Assembly (NCBI GenBank): GCA_036639635.1
Contig: JAVWIF010000009.1
Location: forward strand, 1-45,447
Source: JAVWIF01 sp036639635
GTDB lineage: Bacteria > Bacillota_I > Bacilli_A > Erysipelotrichales > Erysipelotrichaceae
Length of the DNA: 45,447 nucleotides
Reading direction: 5' to 3'
A program made the translations under genes and the position numbers. Shown piece by piece: positions 16,224-24,217 of this stretch; the first letter of the stretch is position 1, and each line of letters begins with the position of its first letter. The notes beneath the pieces are model-generated. The model ran no database searches and was not told the DNA's origin. It saw only the letters and a program-made list of their open reading frames with translations.

Positions 16224-17075
16224 ATGTATATCCATAAGATTCTGAATAACAATGTTGTCGTTGTTTTAGATGATAAACAAAGAGAACAAATTGTTATGGG
16301 ACGAGGAATTGCTTTTAATAAAAAATGTGGGGATGATATTACCAGCGAACAAATTGATAAAGTGTTTGCTTTATCCAATCCAGATACAAATAATCGTTTT
16401 CAAGAACTAATTTCAGATATACCATTAGAATATTTAGAACTTGTTGAAAAAATAATAACCTATACAAAAACACATCTAGGTAAAAAAGTAGATGATGCCA
16501 TCTATATTTCACTTGTAGACCACGTCTACATGTCAGTGATGAGATATTTACAAGGAATTGAAGTAAAAAATGCATTATTATGGGATATAAAACGGTTTTA
16601 TAAAGATGAATTCTTTATTGGAATGAAAGCTTTGGATATGATTGAAAATGAATTAAATGTTCGTTTGTCAGATGATGAAGCAGGCTTTATTGCCTTACAT
16701 ATTGTAAATGCACAGATGGAAGAAGATGAACAAACAAATCGTTCTATTTATGAAATAACGAAAGTTATGCAGGAAATCACAAACATTGTTCGCTATTACT
16801 TTAACATTACATTTGATGAGGATTCTGTATATTATTATCGCTTTGTTTCCCATTTGAAGTTCTTTGCACAACGCTTATGCAGTGGAAAAACATATACCGA
16901 AAATAGTGAAGATGAATTGTTAGATATCATAAAATTAAAATATAAAAGTTCATATGAATGTGTCATTCGTATAAGCAGTTTTATTCAAGAAAAATATAAG
17001 TATGTTGTTTCAAAAGAAGAACAATTATATTTAACTATTCATATTGAACGTGTCGTTTATAAAAGTGAATCATAG
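16224..17075 (+). CDS. licT: BglG/LicT family transcriptional antiterminator
   Basis: RNA-binding antiterminator (283 aa): N-terminal CAT domain (about 1-58, start MYIHKILNNNVVVVLDD), then two PTS regulation domains. PRD1 (about 65-170) shows conserved histidines in K-T-H-L-G and L-V-D-H-V-Y-M, and PRD2 those in I-A-L-H-I-V-N-A and L-T-I-H-I-E-R-V, phosphorylated by the PTS transporter or HPr in this family. When beta-glucosides are imported the dimer binds the RAT RNA and stops terminator formation. It sits first in the operon behind its own RAT-terminator and is followed by EIIBCA and two phospho-beta-glucosidases. AAGGGAG supports the start. The symbol reflects the closest family role. Confidence 0.92.
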   Translation: MYIHKILNNNVVVVLDDKQREQIVMGRGIAFNKKCGDDITSEQIDKVFALSNPDTNNRFQELISDIPLEYLELVEKIITYTKTHLGKKVDDAIYISLVDHVYMSVMRYLQGIEVKNALLWDIKRFYKDEFFIGMKALDMIENELNVRLSDDEAGFIALHIVNAQMEEDEQTNRSIYEITKVMQEITNIVRYYFNITFDEDSVYYYRFVSHLKFFAQRLCSGKTYTENSEDELLDIIKLKYKSSYECVIRISSFIQEKYKYVVSKEEQLYLTIHIERVVYKSES

Positions 17076-17156
17076 TTATTTAATACCAATAGGTATTGAA
17101 ATATAAAGTGAAAGGGGCAAGATATATAAATAAATTTACAATTGAATAATAGTTTT

Positions 17157-17183
17157 GGATGGTGACATTAGGTTGGCCAAACC
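17157..17183 (+). promoter_or_regulatory. Second RAT-like element ahead of the PTS gene
   Basis: A 27-base sequence starting GGATGGTGAC and ending GGCCAAACC has the RAT layout (GG/CC closing pairs, GAC/GTT upper stem with one G-U pair). Unlike the first, the partner hairpin downstream is only AAACC/GGTTT (17179-17203) with no T run, so a classical terminator is not visible. Confidence 0.6.
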
Positions 17184-17229
17184 TTCAAATTTCTTAATGG
17201 TTTATAAATGAAAAATGGAGGACTCAAAC

Positions 17230-19128
17230 ATGAGTAAGTATGAAAGTTTAGCAAGACAGATTTTAGCAAATGTCGGTGGAAAAGAGAACATTAAAAGTTT
17301 AGGACACTGCGTTACACGACTACGTTTTCAATTAAAAGATGAAAGTATTGCCAATGATGATGTATTGAAGAATATGGATGGTGTTGTAACTGTCATGCAT
17401 AGTGCAGGTCAATATCAAGTTGTCATTGGTAATCATGTTCCAATAGTATATGCGGATGTATGTGAAATTGCAGGAATTAGTGGAGATTCTGCACAGGATT
17501 GTGAGGCACCAAAAGGACTTTTTAATAAATTAATAGATATCATAAGTGGTTGTTTCCAACCATTCTTAGGAGTTCTATGTGCCGCTGGTATGATCAAAGG
17601 AATGAATGCGTTGTTTATTTTCCTTGAATTATATCCAGCAACATCAGGAACTTATTTGATGTTAAATGCAATTGGGGATAGTGTGTTTTATTTTTTGCCT
17701 TTAATTATTGGATATACATCAAGTAAAAAATTTGGCTTAAATCCTATGTTTGGTTTAATCATAGGAGCGGCACTTTGCTATCCAGCAATTCAACAAAGTG
17801 CACTAGCTGTTGCAAAACCTTTAGGTGTACTATTTGAAGGAACATTCATGGAAAGTACGTATTATACGACATTTCTTGGAATACCATTTGTTGCAAATAA
17901 TTATGCAAGTAGTGTAGTACCAGTTATGATTATTGTGGCTTTTGCTGGACAGATGCAAAAAATCGCAAAGAAATTTATACCTGTAATGATTCAAACTTTC
18001 TTTGTACCTTTCTTTGTATTATTAGTGTCACTACCAGTTGGATTCTTAGTAATTGGACCAGTTATTACTATTCTTACAGGAATGTTAGGGAGTATGTTTA
18101 GTGCATTATACACATTCTCACCAGTTTTAATGAGTGTTGTAGTAGGGTTCTTCTGGCAAGTGTTGGTAATCTTTGGGTTACATTGGAGTTTAATTCCACT
18201 TTCCATGATGAATTTAGGAATGTATGGATTTGATACAGTTATGGTAGGCTTCTTTGGTGCTAGTTTTGCGCAAACAGCTGTTGTTGCTGCGATGTACTTT
18301 AAATTAAAAGATAAAAAAGTAAGAGAGTTATGTATTCCAGCCGTTATTTCAGGTATTTGTGGAGTAACAGAACCTGCTATTTATGGTATTACATTACCTA
18401 AGAAAACACCATTTATCTTCTCTATGATTGGTGGAGCTGCCGGTGGTGTTGTTATGGGACTTATGAGTGCTAAAAGCTATACGATGGGTGGTATGGGGAT
18501 CTTTGGAGTTGTTAACTTTATTAATACAAAAACGGGTGATGCTAGTGGTATGTATGCTTCCTTTATTTGTATTGCTGTTTCTATGATTGTAGGTTTCTTA
18601 TTAACATTTTTCTTTTGGAAAGATAAAAGTGTAGAAAGTACGACACCGCAAATTAATCAAGATGTAAAACTAGGTAAACAAAGTATTTATAGTCCAATCA
18701 AAGGACAAGTAATGCCTTTGTCAGAAGTAAAAGATGATGCTTTTGCGAAAGGTGTATTAGGAAAAGGCATTGCAATCGTTCCTAGTGAAGGAATAGTTAG
18801 CGCTCCTTTTGATGGAATTGTTATGACCTTATTTCCAACGAAACATGCCATTGGTTTAATTTCTGATCATGGATTAGAAGTTTTGATACATATTGGTTTA
18901 GATACAGTACAATTAGAAGGTAAATATTTTGAAGCACATATTAAACAAGGAGAACATGTTACGAAAGGACAAAAACTTGTTAGTTTTGATATTAAAGCTT
19001 TACAAATAGAAGGGTATTGTTTAGATACGCCAATCATTGTGACAAATACAAACGATTATTTAGATATCGTAGAGACACAAGAAAAAACAGCATCAAATAA
19101 TACAGAAATTATTACCGTATTATCATAA
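17230..19128 (+). CDS. bglF: PTS beta-glucoside transporter subunit EIIBCA
   Basis: Single-chain phosphotransferase permease (632 aa) that imports and phosphorylates beta-glucosides. Domain order is EIIB (1-90; active Cys27 in L-G-H-C-V-T-R-L-R-F), EIIC (about 100-470; signature CGVTEPAIYGITLP), and EIIA (about 485-620; active His in V-L-I-H-I-G-L-D-T-V near 555). The ATG at 17230 was chosen because GGAGG lies 8 bases upstream, inside the alternative 17215 start. It lies between its antiterminator and two GH1 enzymes. In this family EIIB also phosphorylates the PRD1 of the antiterminator to silence it without substrate. Exact sugar (salicin, arbutin, cellobiose) unresolved. Confidence 0.93.
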   Translation: MSKYESLARQILANVGGKENIKSLGHCVTRLRFQLKDESIANDDVLKNMDGVVTVMHSAGQYQVVIGNHVPIVYADVCEIAGISGDSAQDCEAPKGLFNKLIDIISGCFQPFLGVLCAAGMIKGMNALFIFLELYPATSGTYLMLNAIGDSVFYFLPLIIGYTSSKKFGLNPMFGLIIGAALCYPAIQQSALAVAKPLGVLFEGTFMESTYYTTFLGIPFVANNYASSVVPVMIIVAFAGQMQKIAKKFIPVMIQTFFVPFFVLLVSLPVGFLVIGPVITILTGMLGSMFSALYTFSPVLMSVVVGFFWQVLVIFGLHWSLIPLSMMNLGMYGFDTVMVGFFGASFAQTAVVAAMYFKLKDKKVRELCIPAVISGICGVTEPAIYGITLPKKTPFIFSMIGGAAGGVVMGLMSAKSYTMGGMGIFGVVNFINTKTGDASGMYASFICIAVSMIVGFLLTFFFWKDKSVESTTPQINQDVKLGKQSIYSPIKGQVMPLSEVKDDAFAKGVLGKGIAIVPSEGIVSAPFDGIVMTLFPTKHAIGLISDHGLEVLIHIGLDTVQLEGKYFEAHIKQGEHVTKGQKLVSFDIKALQIEGYCLDTPIIVTNTNDYLDIVETQEKTASNNTEIITVLS

Positions 19129-19158
19129 AATCTGAAGATATAGAAAGAAGGTAAAATT

Positions 19159-20589
19159 ATGGGTTTTCGTAGAGATTTTTTATGGGGAGGCGCAAGTGCG
19201 GCGAACCAGTGTGAAGGTGGTTACAATGAAGGGAAGCGTGGACTTGCAAATGTTGATGTAGTTCCAGCAGGGAAGGATCGTTTTCCTATTATTACTGGAG
19301 AAAAGAAAATGTTTGATTTTGATGATCAACATTTTTATCCAGCTAAACAAGCGATTGATATGTACCATCATTATAAAGAAGATATAGCACTATTTGCGCA
19401 AATGGGATTTAAGACATATCGTTTATCGATTGGTTGGACAAGAATCTTTCCTTTAGGCGATGAAAGTGAACCCAATGAAGAAGGTTTAGCTTTTTATGAA
19501 GATGTATTTAAAGAATGTCAAAAATATGGCATTGAACCCTTGGTAACGATTACGCATTTTGATTGCCCAATGCATTTAATTGAAAAATATGGTGCTTGGA
19601 GAAATCGTAAATTAATTGGTTTCTATGAAAACTTATGTAATGTTATCTTTCGTAGATATAAAGGTTTGGTAAAGTATTGGTTAACGTTTAATGAAATAAA
19701 TATGATTTTGCATGCTCCTTTTATGGGCGCAGGTTTATATTTAGGTGAAGATGATAATAAGGAACAAATTAAATACCAAGCAGCCCATCATGAATTAGTG
19801 GCAAGCGCACTTGCTACAAAGATTGCGCATGAAGTAGATCCTAATAACAAAGTTGGTTGTATGTTAGCGGCAGGTAATACATATGCGTATACTTGTGAGC
19901 CTAAAGATGTTTTTAAAGCACTAAAAAGTGATCGAGAAAACTATTTCTTCATTGATGTACAATCACGTGGAAGCTATCCTGCTTATGCATTAAAAGAGAT
20001 GGAACGTAAAGGCATTCATATTCAAATGGAGAAAGATGATGAACGTATATTAAAAGAAAATACAGTCGATTTTATTTCGTTTTCTTACTATTCATCAAGA
20101 TGTGCTAGTGCGGATCCAAAAGTAGATAATTTAGCAGGTGGAAATATATTTGCATCTTTAAAGAATCCTTATTTAGAAGCAAGTGAATGGGGATGGCAAA
20201 TCGATCCTCTTGGTTTAAGAATTACATTAAATACGTTATATGATCGTTATCAAAAGCCATTGTTTATTGTTGAAAATGGACTTGGCGCAGTTGATAAAGT
20301 AGAAGCTGATGGTAGCATTCAAGATGACTATCGGATTGCTTATTTAGCAAAACATATTCAAGCAATGAAAGATGCCGTTGAGCTCGATGGTGTAGATTTA
20401 TTAGGATACACTTCTTGGGGCCCAATTGATTTAGTGAGTGCTAGTACTGGAGAAATGAAAAAACGATATGGCTTTATTTATGTAGATCGTGATAATGAAG
20501 GAAATGGAACGCTAGCAAGAACGAAGAAGAAATCTTTTGATTGGTATAAAAAAGTAATTGCTAGTAATGGAGAAGACTTAACAAATTAG
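19159..20589 (+). CDS. bglA: 6-phospho-beta-glucosidase, GH1 (copy 1)
   Basis: Glycoside hydrolase family 1 enzyme (476 aa) splitting 6-phospho-beta-glucosides delivered by the PTS. The acid/base Glu is in W-L-T-F-N-E-I-N near residue 178 and the nucleophile Glu in F-I-V-E-N-G-L-G near residue 373. The C-terminal S-A-S-T-G-E-M-K-K-R-Y-G-F-I-Y-V is typical of the phospho-type subgroup, with Ser and Lys/Tyr contacting the phosphate. Spaced 30 bases from the PTS gene and 14 from its paralog, hence one operon. AGAAGG serves as ribosome site. The two copies probably differ in aglycone preference. Confidence 0.92.
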   Translation: MGFRRDFLWGGASAANQCEGGYNEGKRGLANVDVVPAGKDRFPIITGEKKMFDFDDQHFYPAKQAIDMYHHYKEDIALFAQMGFKTYRLSIGWTRIFPLGDESEPNEEGLAFYEDVFKECQKYGIEPLVTITHFDCPMHLIEKYGAWRNRKLIGFYENLCNVIFRRYKGLVKYWLTFNEINMILHAPFMGAGLYLGEDDNKEQIKYQAAHHELVASALATKIAHEVDPNNKVGCMLAAGNTYAYTCEPKDVFKALKSDRENYFFIDVQSRGSYPAYALKEMERKGIHIQMEKDDERILKENTVDFISFSYYSSRCASADPKVDNLAGGNIFASLKNPYLEASEWGWQIDPLGLRITLNTLYDRYQKPLFIVENGLGAVDKVEADGSIQDDYRIAYLAKHIQAMKDAVELDGVDLLGYTSWGPIDLVSASTGEMKKRYGFIYVDRDNEGNGTLARTKKKSFDWYKKVIASNGEDLTN

Positions 20590-20603
20590 AAGGAGAATGC
20601 ACG

Positions 20604-22037
20604 ATGACATTTAAACAAGGTTTTTTATGGGGTGGAGCAACGGCAGCAAATCAATTTGAAGGAGGTTGGCGTGAAGGCGGTAAAGGCGTTTCTTGTGCTG
20701 ATATATGTACTGGTGGAACGAAGACAACACCCAAAAGAATTACACCAGTGTTAGAAGAAGGGACCTTCTATCCAAGTCATGAAGCAATTGACTTTTATCA
20801 TCATTATAAAGAAGACATTGCATTATTTGCACAGATGGGATTTAAAGTATTTCGTTTCTCAATTGCTTGGACAAGAATCTTTCCAACAGGAGAAGAAACT
20901 AGTCCAAATGAAGAAGGACTTGCATTTTATGATGCCATTATTGATGAATGTTTAAAATACAATATTGAACCACTAATTACGATTTCACACTATGAAGTAC
21001 CATTTGCATTAACCCAAAAATATAATGGATGGGCTAGTAGAGAAATGATTGAAATCTTTATGAAGTATTGTGAGGCTATCTTTAAACGTTATAGAGGGAA
21101 AGTGAAATATTGGTTAACCTTTAATGAAATTAATGGGGCAACAGGAGCTTTTGGAGGCTTTCTTTCTCAAGGTATACTAAACGAAGGAACACATGATTTT
21201 ATGCATCCTGTAGATGATCCTCAATTACGCTTTCAAGGCTTACACCATCAATTTGTAGCAAGCGCTAAAGCCGTGCAATTAGCACACGAAATTGATCCTA
21301 ATTATCAAGTCGGATGTATGCAAATATTTGCGACGATGTATCCATCCACTTGTCATCCTAAAGATGTACTAGCGACGCAAGAAAGAAATCGTATAAAGAA
21401 TTGGTTCTGTAGTGATGTACAAGTTAGAGGAAGTTATCCTACCTATATGAAACGTTACTTTAAAGAACATAAAATTACGATTGATATGGTAATCGGAGAT
21501 ACTGAAATTCTTAAAAAGGGTTGTGTTGATTTCTATTCATTCTCTTATTATATGTCAGGATGTGCGACTGCAGACAAAGCAAAAACAGAGGCACAAGGCA
21601 ATATCATTGGAGGAATTAGTAACCCTTATTTAAAAGCAAGTGAATGGGGATGGCAAATTGATCCTGAAGGTCTGCGTTATAGCTTAAATGAAATCTATGA
21701 TCGCTATCGTATTCCCTTAATGATTGTTGAAAACGGTTTAGGTGCACAAGATACAATGGAAGAAGATGGTAGTATTCATGATGATTATCGCATTGATTAT
21801 CTTGCTCAACATATTGCACAGATGGAAGAGGCTGTTGAAGATGGTGTAGATTTAATGGGATATACACCTTGGGGATGCATTGATTTAGTAAGTGCTTCTA
21901 CAGGGGAGATGGCAAAACGTTATGGATTTATCTATGTTGAAAAATATGATGATGGAAGTGGTAACTTTGCACGTCGAAAGAAAGACTCTTTTGAGTGGTA
22001 TAAAAAAGTAATTGCTAGTAATGGAAAGCAACGATAA
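20604..22037 (+). CDS. 6-phospho-beta-glucosidase, GH1 (copy 2)
   Basis: Second GH1 enzyme (477 aa), clearly paralogous to the preceding one over its whole length. Catalytic residues are in W-L-T-F-N-E-I-N (acid/base) and M-I-V-E-N-G-L-G (nucleophile); the phosphate-binding stretch is S-A-S-T-G-E-M-A-K-R-Y-G-F. A 16-residue region after the first acid/base motif (GATGAFGGFLSQGILN) differs from copy 1 and may shape the aglycone site. AAGGAG lies 9 bases before the ATG. The last 180 bases of this gene and its flank are duplicated at 23012-23191. A terminator closes the operon. Confidence 0.92.
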   Translation: MTFKQGFLWGGATAANQFEGGWREGGKGVSCADICTGGTKTTPKRITPVLEEGTFYPSHEAIDFYHHYKEDIALFAQMGFKVFRFSIAWTRIFPTGEETSPNEEGLAFYDAIIDECLKYNIEPLITISHYEVPFALTQKYNGWASREMIEIFMKYCEAIFKRYRGKVKYWLTFNEINGATGAFGGFLSQGILNEGTHDFMHPVDDPQLRFQGLHHQFVASAKAVQLAHEIDPNYQVGCMQIFATMYPSTCHPKDVLATQERNRIKNWFCSDVQVRGSYPTYMKRYFKEHKITIDMVIGDTEILKKGCVDFYSFSYYMSGCATADKAKTEAQGNIIGGISNPYLKASEWGWQIDPEGLRYSLNEIYDRYRIPLMIVENGLGAQDTMEEDGSIHDDYRIDYLAQHIAQMEEAVEDGVDLMGYTPWGCIDLVSASTGEMAKRYGFIYVEKYDDGSGNFARRKKDSFEWYKKVIASNGKQR

Positions 22038-22046
22038 TTCATGAAT
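21866..22046 (+). repeat. Direct repeat copy A (3' end of GH1 gene)
   Basis: This stretch, coding the last 50 or so residues of the second GH1 enzyme plus the AATTCATGAAT flank, recurs at 23012-23191 with high identity by eye. It is the intact copy. Confidence 0.85.
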
Positions 22047-22125
22047 CATTTCTTTAGTTTCGATAAGCCTATGAAACCAACATTATTTAAGGTACTAAAA
22101 TAATCAATAGTACTAGCAAACATAA

Positions 22126-22171
22126 TAAAAACGGCACTTTGAGTGTGAAAAACTCATAAATGCCGTTTTTT
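22126..22171 (+). terminator. Terminator of beta-glucoside operon
   Basis: AAAACGGCA pairs with TGCCGTTTT around an A-rich loop that itself contains GAGTG/CTC pairing; a T run ends the hairpin. Both flanks are A and T rich, so it may also work on the opposite strand. Confidence 0.85.
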
Positions 22172-22283
22172 CGTACCAGTTCTGAAATGCTATATTAAAA
22201 CCTTGAAAAAGATTGATAAACAAAGGACATAAAGAGGTTTTTCTAATATAATTATAGTGACAAAACAAAACCATAAAAGGAGA

Positions 22284-22344
22284 CTTCTTTGGAGAAGCCC
22301 ACCACTTATGCGATATCATCACATAAGTGGTGGGAGTAGGTCAC
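22284..22344 (+). mobile_element. IS200/IS605-type right end / omega-RNA-like remnant without transposase
   Basis: Two adjacent hairpins: CTTCT-TTGG-AGAAG (22284-22297) and a perfect 13-bp stem CCCACCACTTATG / CATAAGTGGTGGG (22298-22334) with an 11-base loop, followed by AGTAGGTCAC. The order GGAGAAGCCC-stem-GGGAGTAGGTCAC is the pattern I know from the 3' end of TnpB-carrying IS200/IS605 elements, where it forms the scaffold of the guide RNA and the right end for transposition. No tnpA or tnpB reading frame is nearby, so it is a relic or a non-autonomous element. Recognition is from memory of such ends, not from a search. Confidence 0.55.
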
Positions 22345-22441
22345 AATTCATGAATTGAGTACTGAATACAGAAACCATATGTTACCCAAACTTTGAAAAT
22401 GAAAAACGTCTATGTTTGAAATATGAGGGTACACATGTAAT

Positions 22442-22903
22442 TTAATATGTTGTTTTATAAATGATATTTTGATATTTTTTAAATAGTTTTTTACACTCTT
22501 CTCTATCAATCTCAATTAAATTATCTTTATAGTTTGTATTGTTTATCATCTCAAAAAAAACTTTATCACGAAACCCGATTTCCTCCGTATCAAGACGATT
22601 ACATCCGTAATATATTTTATTCACTCCAGCCCACATAAGAGCACCTAAACACATTGGGCAAGGTTCAGCAGTTGTATAAATTTCACAACCAGTTAAATCA
22701 TAGGTATTTAAATGCATACAGGCATCTTTAATAGCAACCATTTCGCCATGTAACGTAGGATCATTGCATTTAATTACACAATTATGCCCCCTTCCTATGA
22801 TTTTTCCGTCCTTTACAATTACAGCACCAAAAGGACCACCATCTCCTGCTTCAATACCACTATAAGCCTCTTCTAGAGCTTTTGTCATATAATCATTTTT
22901 CAT
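22442..22903 (-). CDS. guaD: Guanine deaminase-like nucleoside/base deaminase
   Basis: CDA-fold zinc deaminase (153 aa, about the length of Bacillus GuaD) converting guanine to xanthine in purine catabolism. Zinc-site motifs are T-L-H-G-E-M-V-A-I (His and catalytic Glu, near residue 53) and T-A-E-P-C-P-M-C-L-G-A (two Cys, near residue 83); G-G-P-F-G-A-V-I-V-K-D-G is the usual N-terminal strand. A tRNA adenosine deaminase (TadA) would look similar, but the W-A-G-V-N-K-I-Y-Y-G-C-N and D-T-E-E-I-G-F-R-D segments favour GuaD. A GAAAGGAAAGGAAAA purine-rich leader precedes the start. It lies alone, in opposite orientation, between the two copies of the GH1 repeat, so it may have been acquired by insertion. 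Confidence 0.82.
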   Translation of the reverse strand: MKNDYMTKALEEAYSGIEAGDGGPFGAVIVKDGKIIGRGHNCVIKCNDPTLHGEMVAIKDACMHLNTYDLTGCEIYTTAEPCPMCLGALMWAGVNKIYYGCNRLDTEEIGFRDKVFFEMINNTNYKDNLIEIDREECKKLFKKYQNIIYKTTY

Positions 22904-23011
22904 TTGTCTTTTCCTTTCCTTTCTTTTCTATAATAAGTATATCTTATTTGAAACATATATTCTATTCTAACATAAATAAGCATAAGATAAGATTTAATTT
23001 AGAAAGAAGTG
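22904..23011 (-). promoter_or_regulatory. Leader/promoter region of guanine deaminase gene
   Basis: On the minus strand a TATACT -10-like hexamer lies around 22940-22945, with no clear -35. The rest is AT-rich and empty up to the GH1 fragment. Confidence 0.35.
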
Positions 23012-23191
23012 ACCTTGAGGTTGCATTAATTTAGTAAGTGCTTCTACAGGAGAGATGGCTAAACGTTATGGTTTCATCTATGTTGAAAAATATGATGATG
23101 GAAGTGGTAACTTTGCACGTCGAAAGAAAGACGCTTTTGCGTGGTATAAAAAGTGATTACTAGTAACGCAAAAACAACGCCAATTCATGAA
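23012..23191 (+). pseudogene. Truncated GH1 6-phospho-beta-glucosidase fragment (direct repeat copy B)
   Basis: The sequence matches the last 180 bases of the second GH1 gene, including the flank AATTCATGAA. In frame it reads P-stop-G-C-I-N-L-V-S-A-S-T-G-E-M-A-K-R-Y-G-F-I-Y-V-E-K-Y-D-D-G-S and so on: TGG has become TGA, and one A is lost in a homopolymer near the end, giving an early stop. It has no start or 5' part. It is either a remnant of a third GH1 gene or a partial duplication that accompanied the insertion of the intervening segment. Confidence 0.85.
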
Positions 23192-23197
23192 ATAATT

Positions 23198-23226
23198 TTG
23201 TTTTCTCTTGTAAATGATGTTAAAAT
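23198..23226 (+). promoter_or_regulatory. Promoter of dUTPase-like gene
   Basis: TTGTTT (23198-23203), 17-base spacer and TAAAAT (23221-23226) with a TG-N extension; lies directly after the GH1 fragment. Confidence 0.6.
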
Positions 23227-23249
23227 AAAAAGAGAAAGCAGGGATGTTT

Positions 23250-23762
23250 ATGGAGAAAATCGCAAAGTTTCATAAAGTCAGTCATTATCAGTTTGAACGC
23301 GCATGGAAAGATTGTTTTCCTAAGAGTACGATTTCACAAATACAGAATATTTACGACGATATTAAGTTGCCGAAAAGAGCAACGTCAGGATCTGCGGGTT
23401 ATGATTTCTTTACACCGATAACCTTTGTATTACCACCTAAAGAAAGCATAAAAATACCACTTGGTATACGTGTGGAAATTGCGGAAGGATGGGTTTTACA
23501 ACTCCATCCAAAAAGTTCATTAGGCTTTAAGTATCGCTTACAATTAGATAATACGACAGGTATTATCGATAGTGATTATTTTGCATCTGATAACGAAGGG
23601 CATATTTTTGTAAAACTAACCAATGATTCAAATCATGGAAAAAGTGTAAATGTAATGGTTGGAGAAGGAATTCTTCAAGGAATCTTCTTGCCTTATGGCA
23701 TTACAACTGATGATGAAGCCAGTGAAAAACGTAATGGTGGATTTGGAAGTACTACCAAATAA
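23250..23762 (+). CDS. dUTP diphosphatase-like protein (trimeric dUTPase family)
   Basis: Protein of 170 aa with the five dUTPase/dCTP deaminase-family motifs in divergent form: S-A-G-Y-D-F-F (motif 1), H-P-K-S-S-L-G-F-K (motif 2), T-G-I-I-D-S-D-Y (motif 3, catalytic Asp present), an altered Q-G-I-F-L-P-Y (motif 4) and N-G-G-F-G-S-T at the end (motif 5). About 35 extra residues precede the usual start of the fold. It would hydrolyse dUTP to dUMP, keeping uracil out of DNA and feeding thymidylate synthesis. Of two in-frame ATGs, 23250 fits the GCAGGG ribosome site better than 23244. Single-gene unit with its own promoter and terminator. Confidence 0.85.
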   Translation: MEKIAKFHKVSHYQFERAWKDCFPKSTISQIQNIYDDIKLPKRATSGSAGYDFFTPITFVLPPKESIKIPLGIRVEIAEGWVLQLHPKSSLGFKYRLQLDNTTGIIDSDYFASDNEGHIFVKLTNDSNHGKSVNVMVGEGILQGIFLPYGITTDDEASEKRNGGFGSTTK

Positions 23763-23763
23763 T

Positions 23764-23812
23764 GACAGTAAAAAAACAAGAGTAAATAAAAACTCTTGTT
23801 TTTTTATTGTCA
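23764..23812. terminator. Terminator after dUTPase-like gene
   Basis: AAAAAAACAAGAGT pairs with ACTCTTGTTTTTTT, and GACA/TGTC extend the base. A-rich on one side and T-rich on the other, so it can act on both strands. Confidence 0.88.
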
Positions 23813-23843
23813 GATAAGAATCATTGGTATTAATATATTTATA

Positions 23844-23876
23844 GTACTTGACAATGCCAAGTACCTATAATATTAT
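23844..23876 (+). promoter_or_regulatory. Promoter with overlapping inverted repeat, probable PadR operator
   Basis: TTGACA (23848-23853), 17 bases, TATTAT (23871-23876). A 7-bp inverted repeat GTACTTG-N7-CAAGTAC (23844-23864) embraces the -35, the usual place for autorepression by the regulator encoded just downstream. Confidence 0.65.
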
Positions 23877-23893
23877 AGTAGTGGAGGGATGAT

Positions 23894-24217
23894 ATGAATA
23901 CACAATTTAAAAAAGGCGTGCTAGAGCTCATTGTTTTAGTATCTGTATATAAAAAAGATATGTATGGGTATGAGTTGGTATCTGAAGTGAGTAAAGTTGT
24001 GGACGTAAATGAAGGAACAATCTATCCTTTGTTGAAGCGTCTAACCAATGAACATTATTTTGATACCTACTTGTCTGAATCAACAGAAGGACCTCCACGT
24101 AAGTATTATCGCATTACAAGCTTAGGAAAAGAACGGACGAAAGAATTATTAATTGAATGGAATGCCTTCCATGGACAAGTAAATACATTTATTAAGGAGA
24201 ATGATGTACATGAATAA
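23894..24217 (+). CDS. PadR family transcriptional regulator
   Basis: Small winged-helix repressor (107 aa). The PadR core reads K-G-V-L-E-L-I-V-L...M-Y-G-Y-E-L-V...V-N-E-G-T-I-Y-P-L-L-K-R-L...P-P-R-K-Y-Y-R-I-T-S-L-G, covering helices and wing; the C-terminal helix is the short type of PadR-s2 proteins. Directly followed, with an 8-base overlap, by a HAAS-domain membrane protein gene, a common pairing in Firmicutes for envelope-stress-type loci. The TTGACA-overlapping inverted repeat upstream suggests self-repression. The inducer is unknown. Confidence 0.92.
   Translation: MNTQFKKGVLELIVLVSVYKKDMYGYELVSEVSKVVDVNEGTIYPLLKRLTNEHYFDTYLSESTEGPPRKYYRITSLGKERTKELLIEWNAFHGQVNTFIKENDVHE

Noticed and set aside
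22034..22046. AATTCATGAAT repeats as an attachment-site core
   Set aside because: Three copies occur, but two belong to the duplicated GH1 flank, and there is no integrase; better explained by the duplication.
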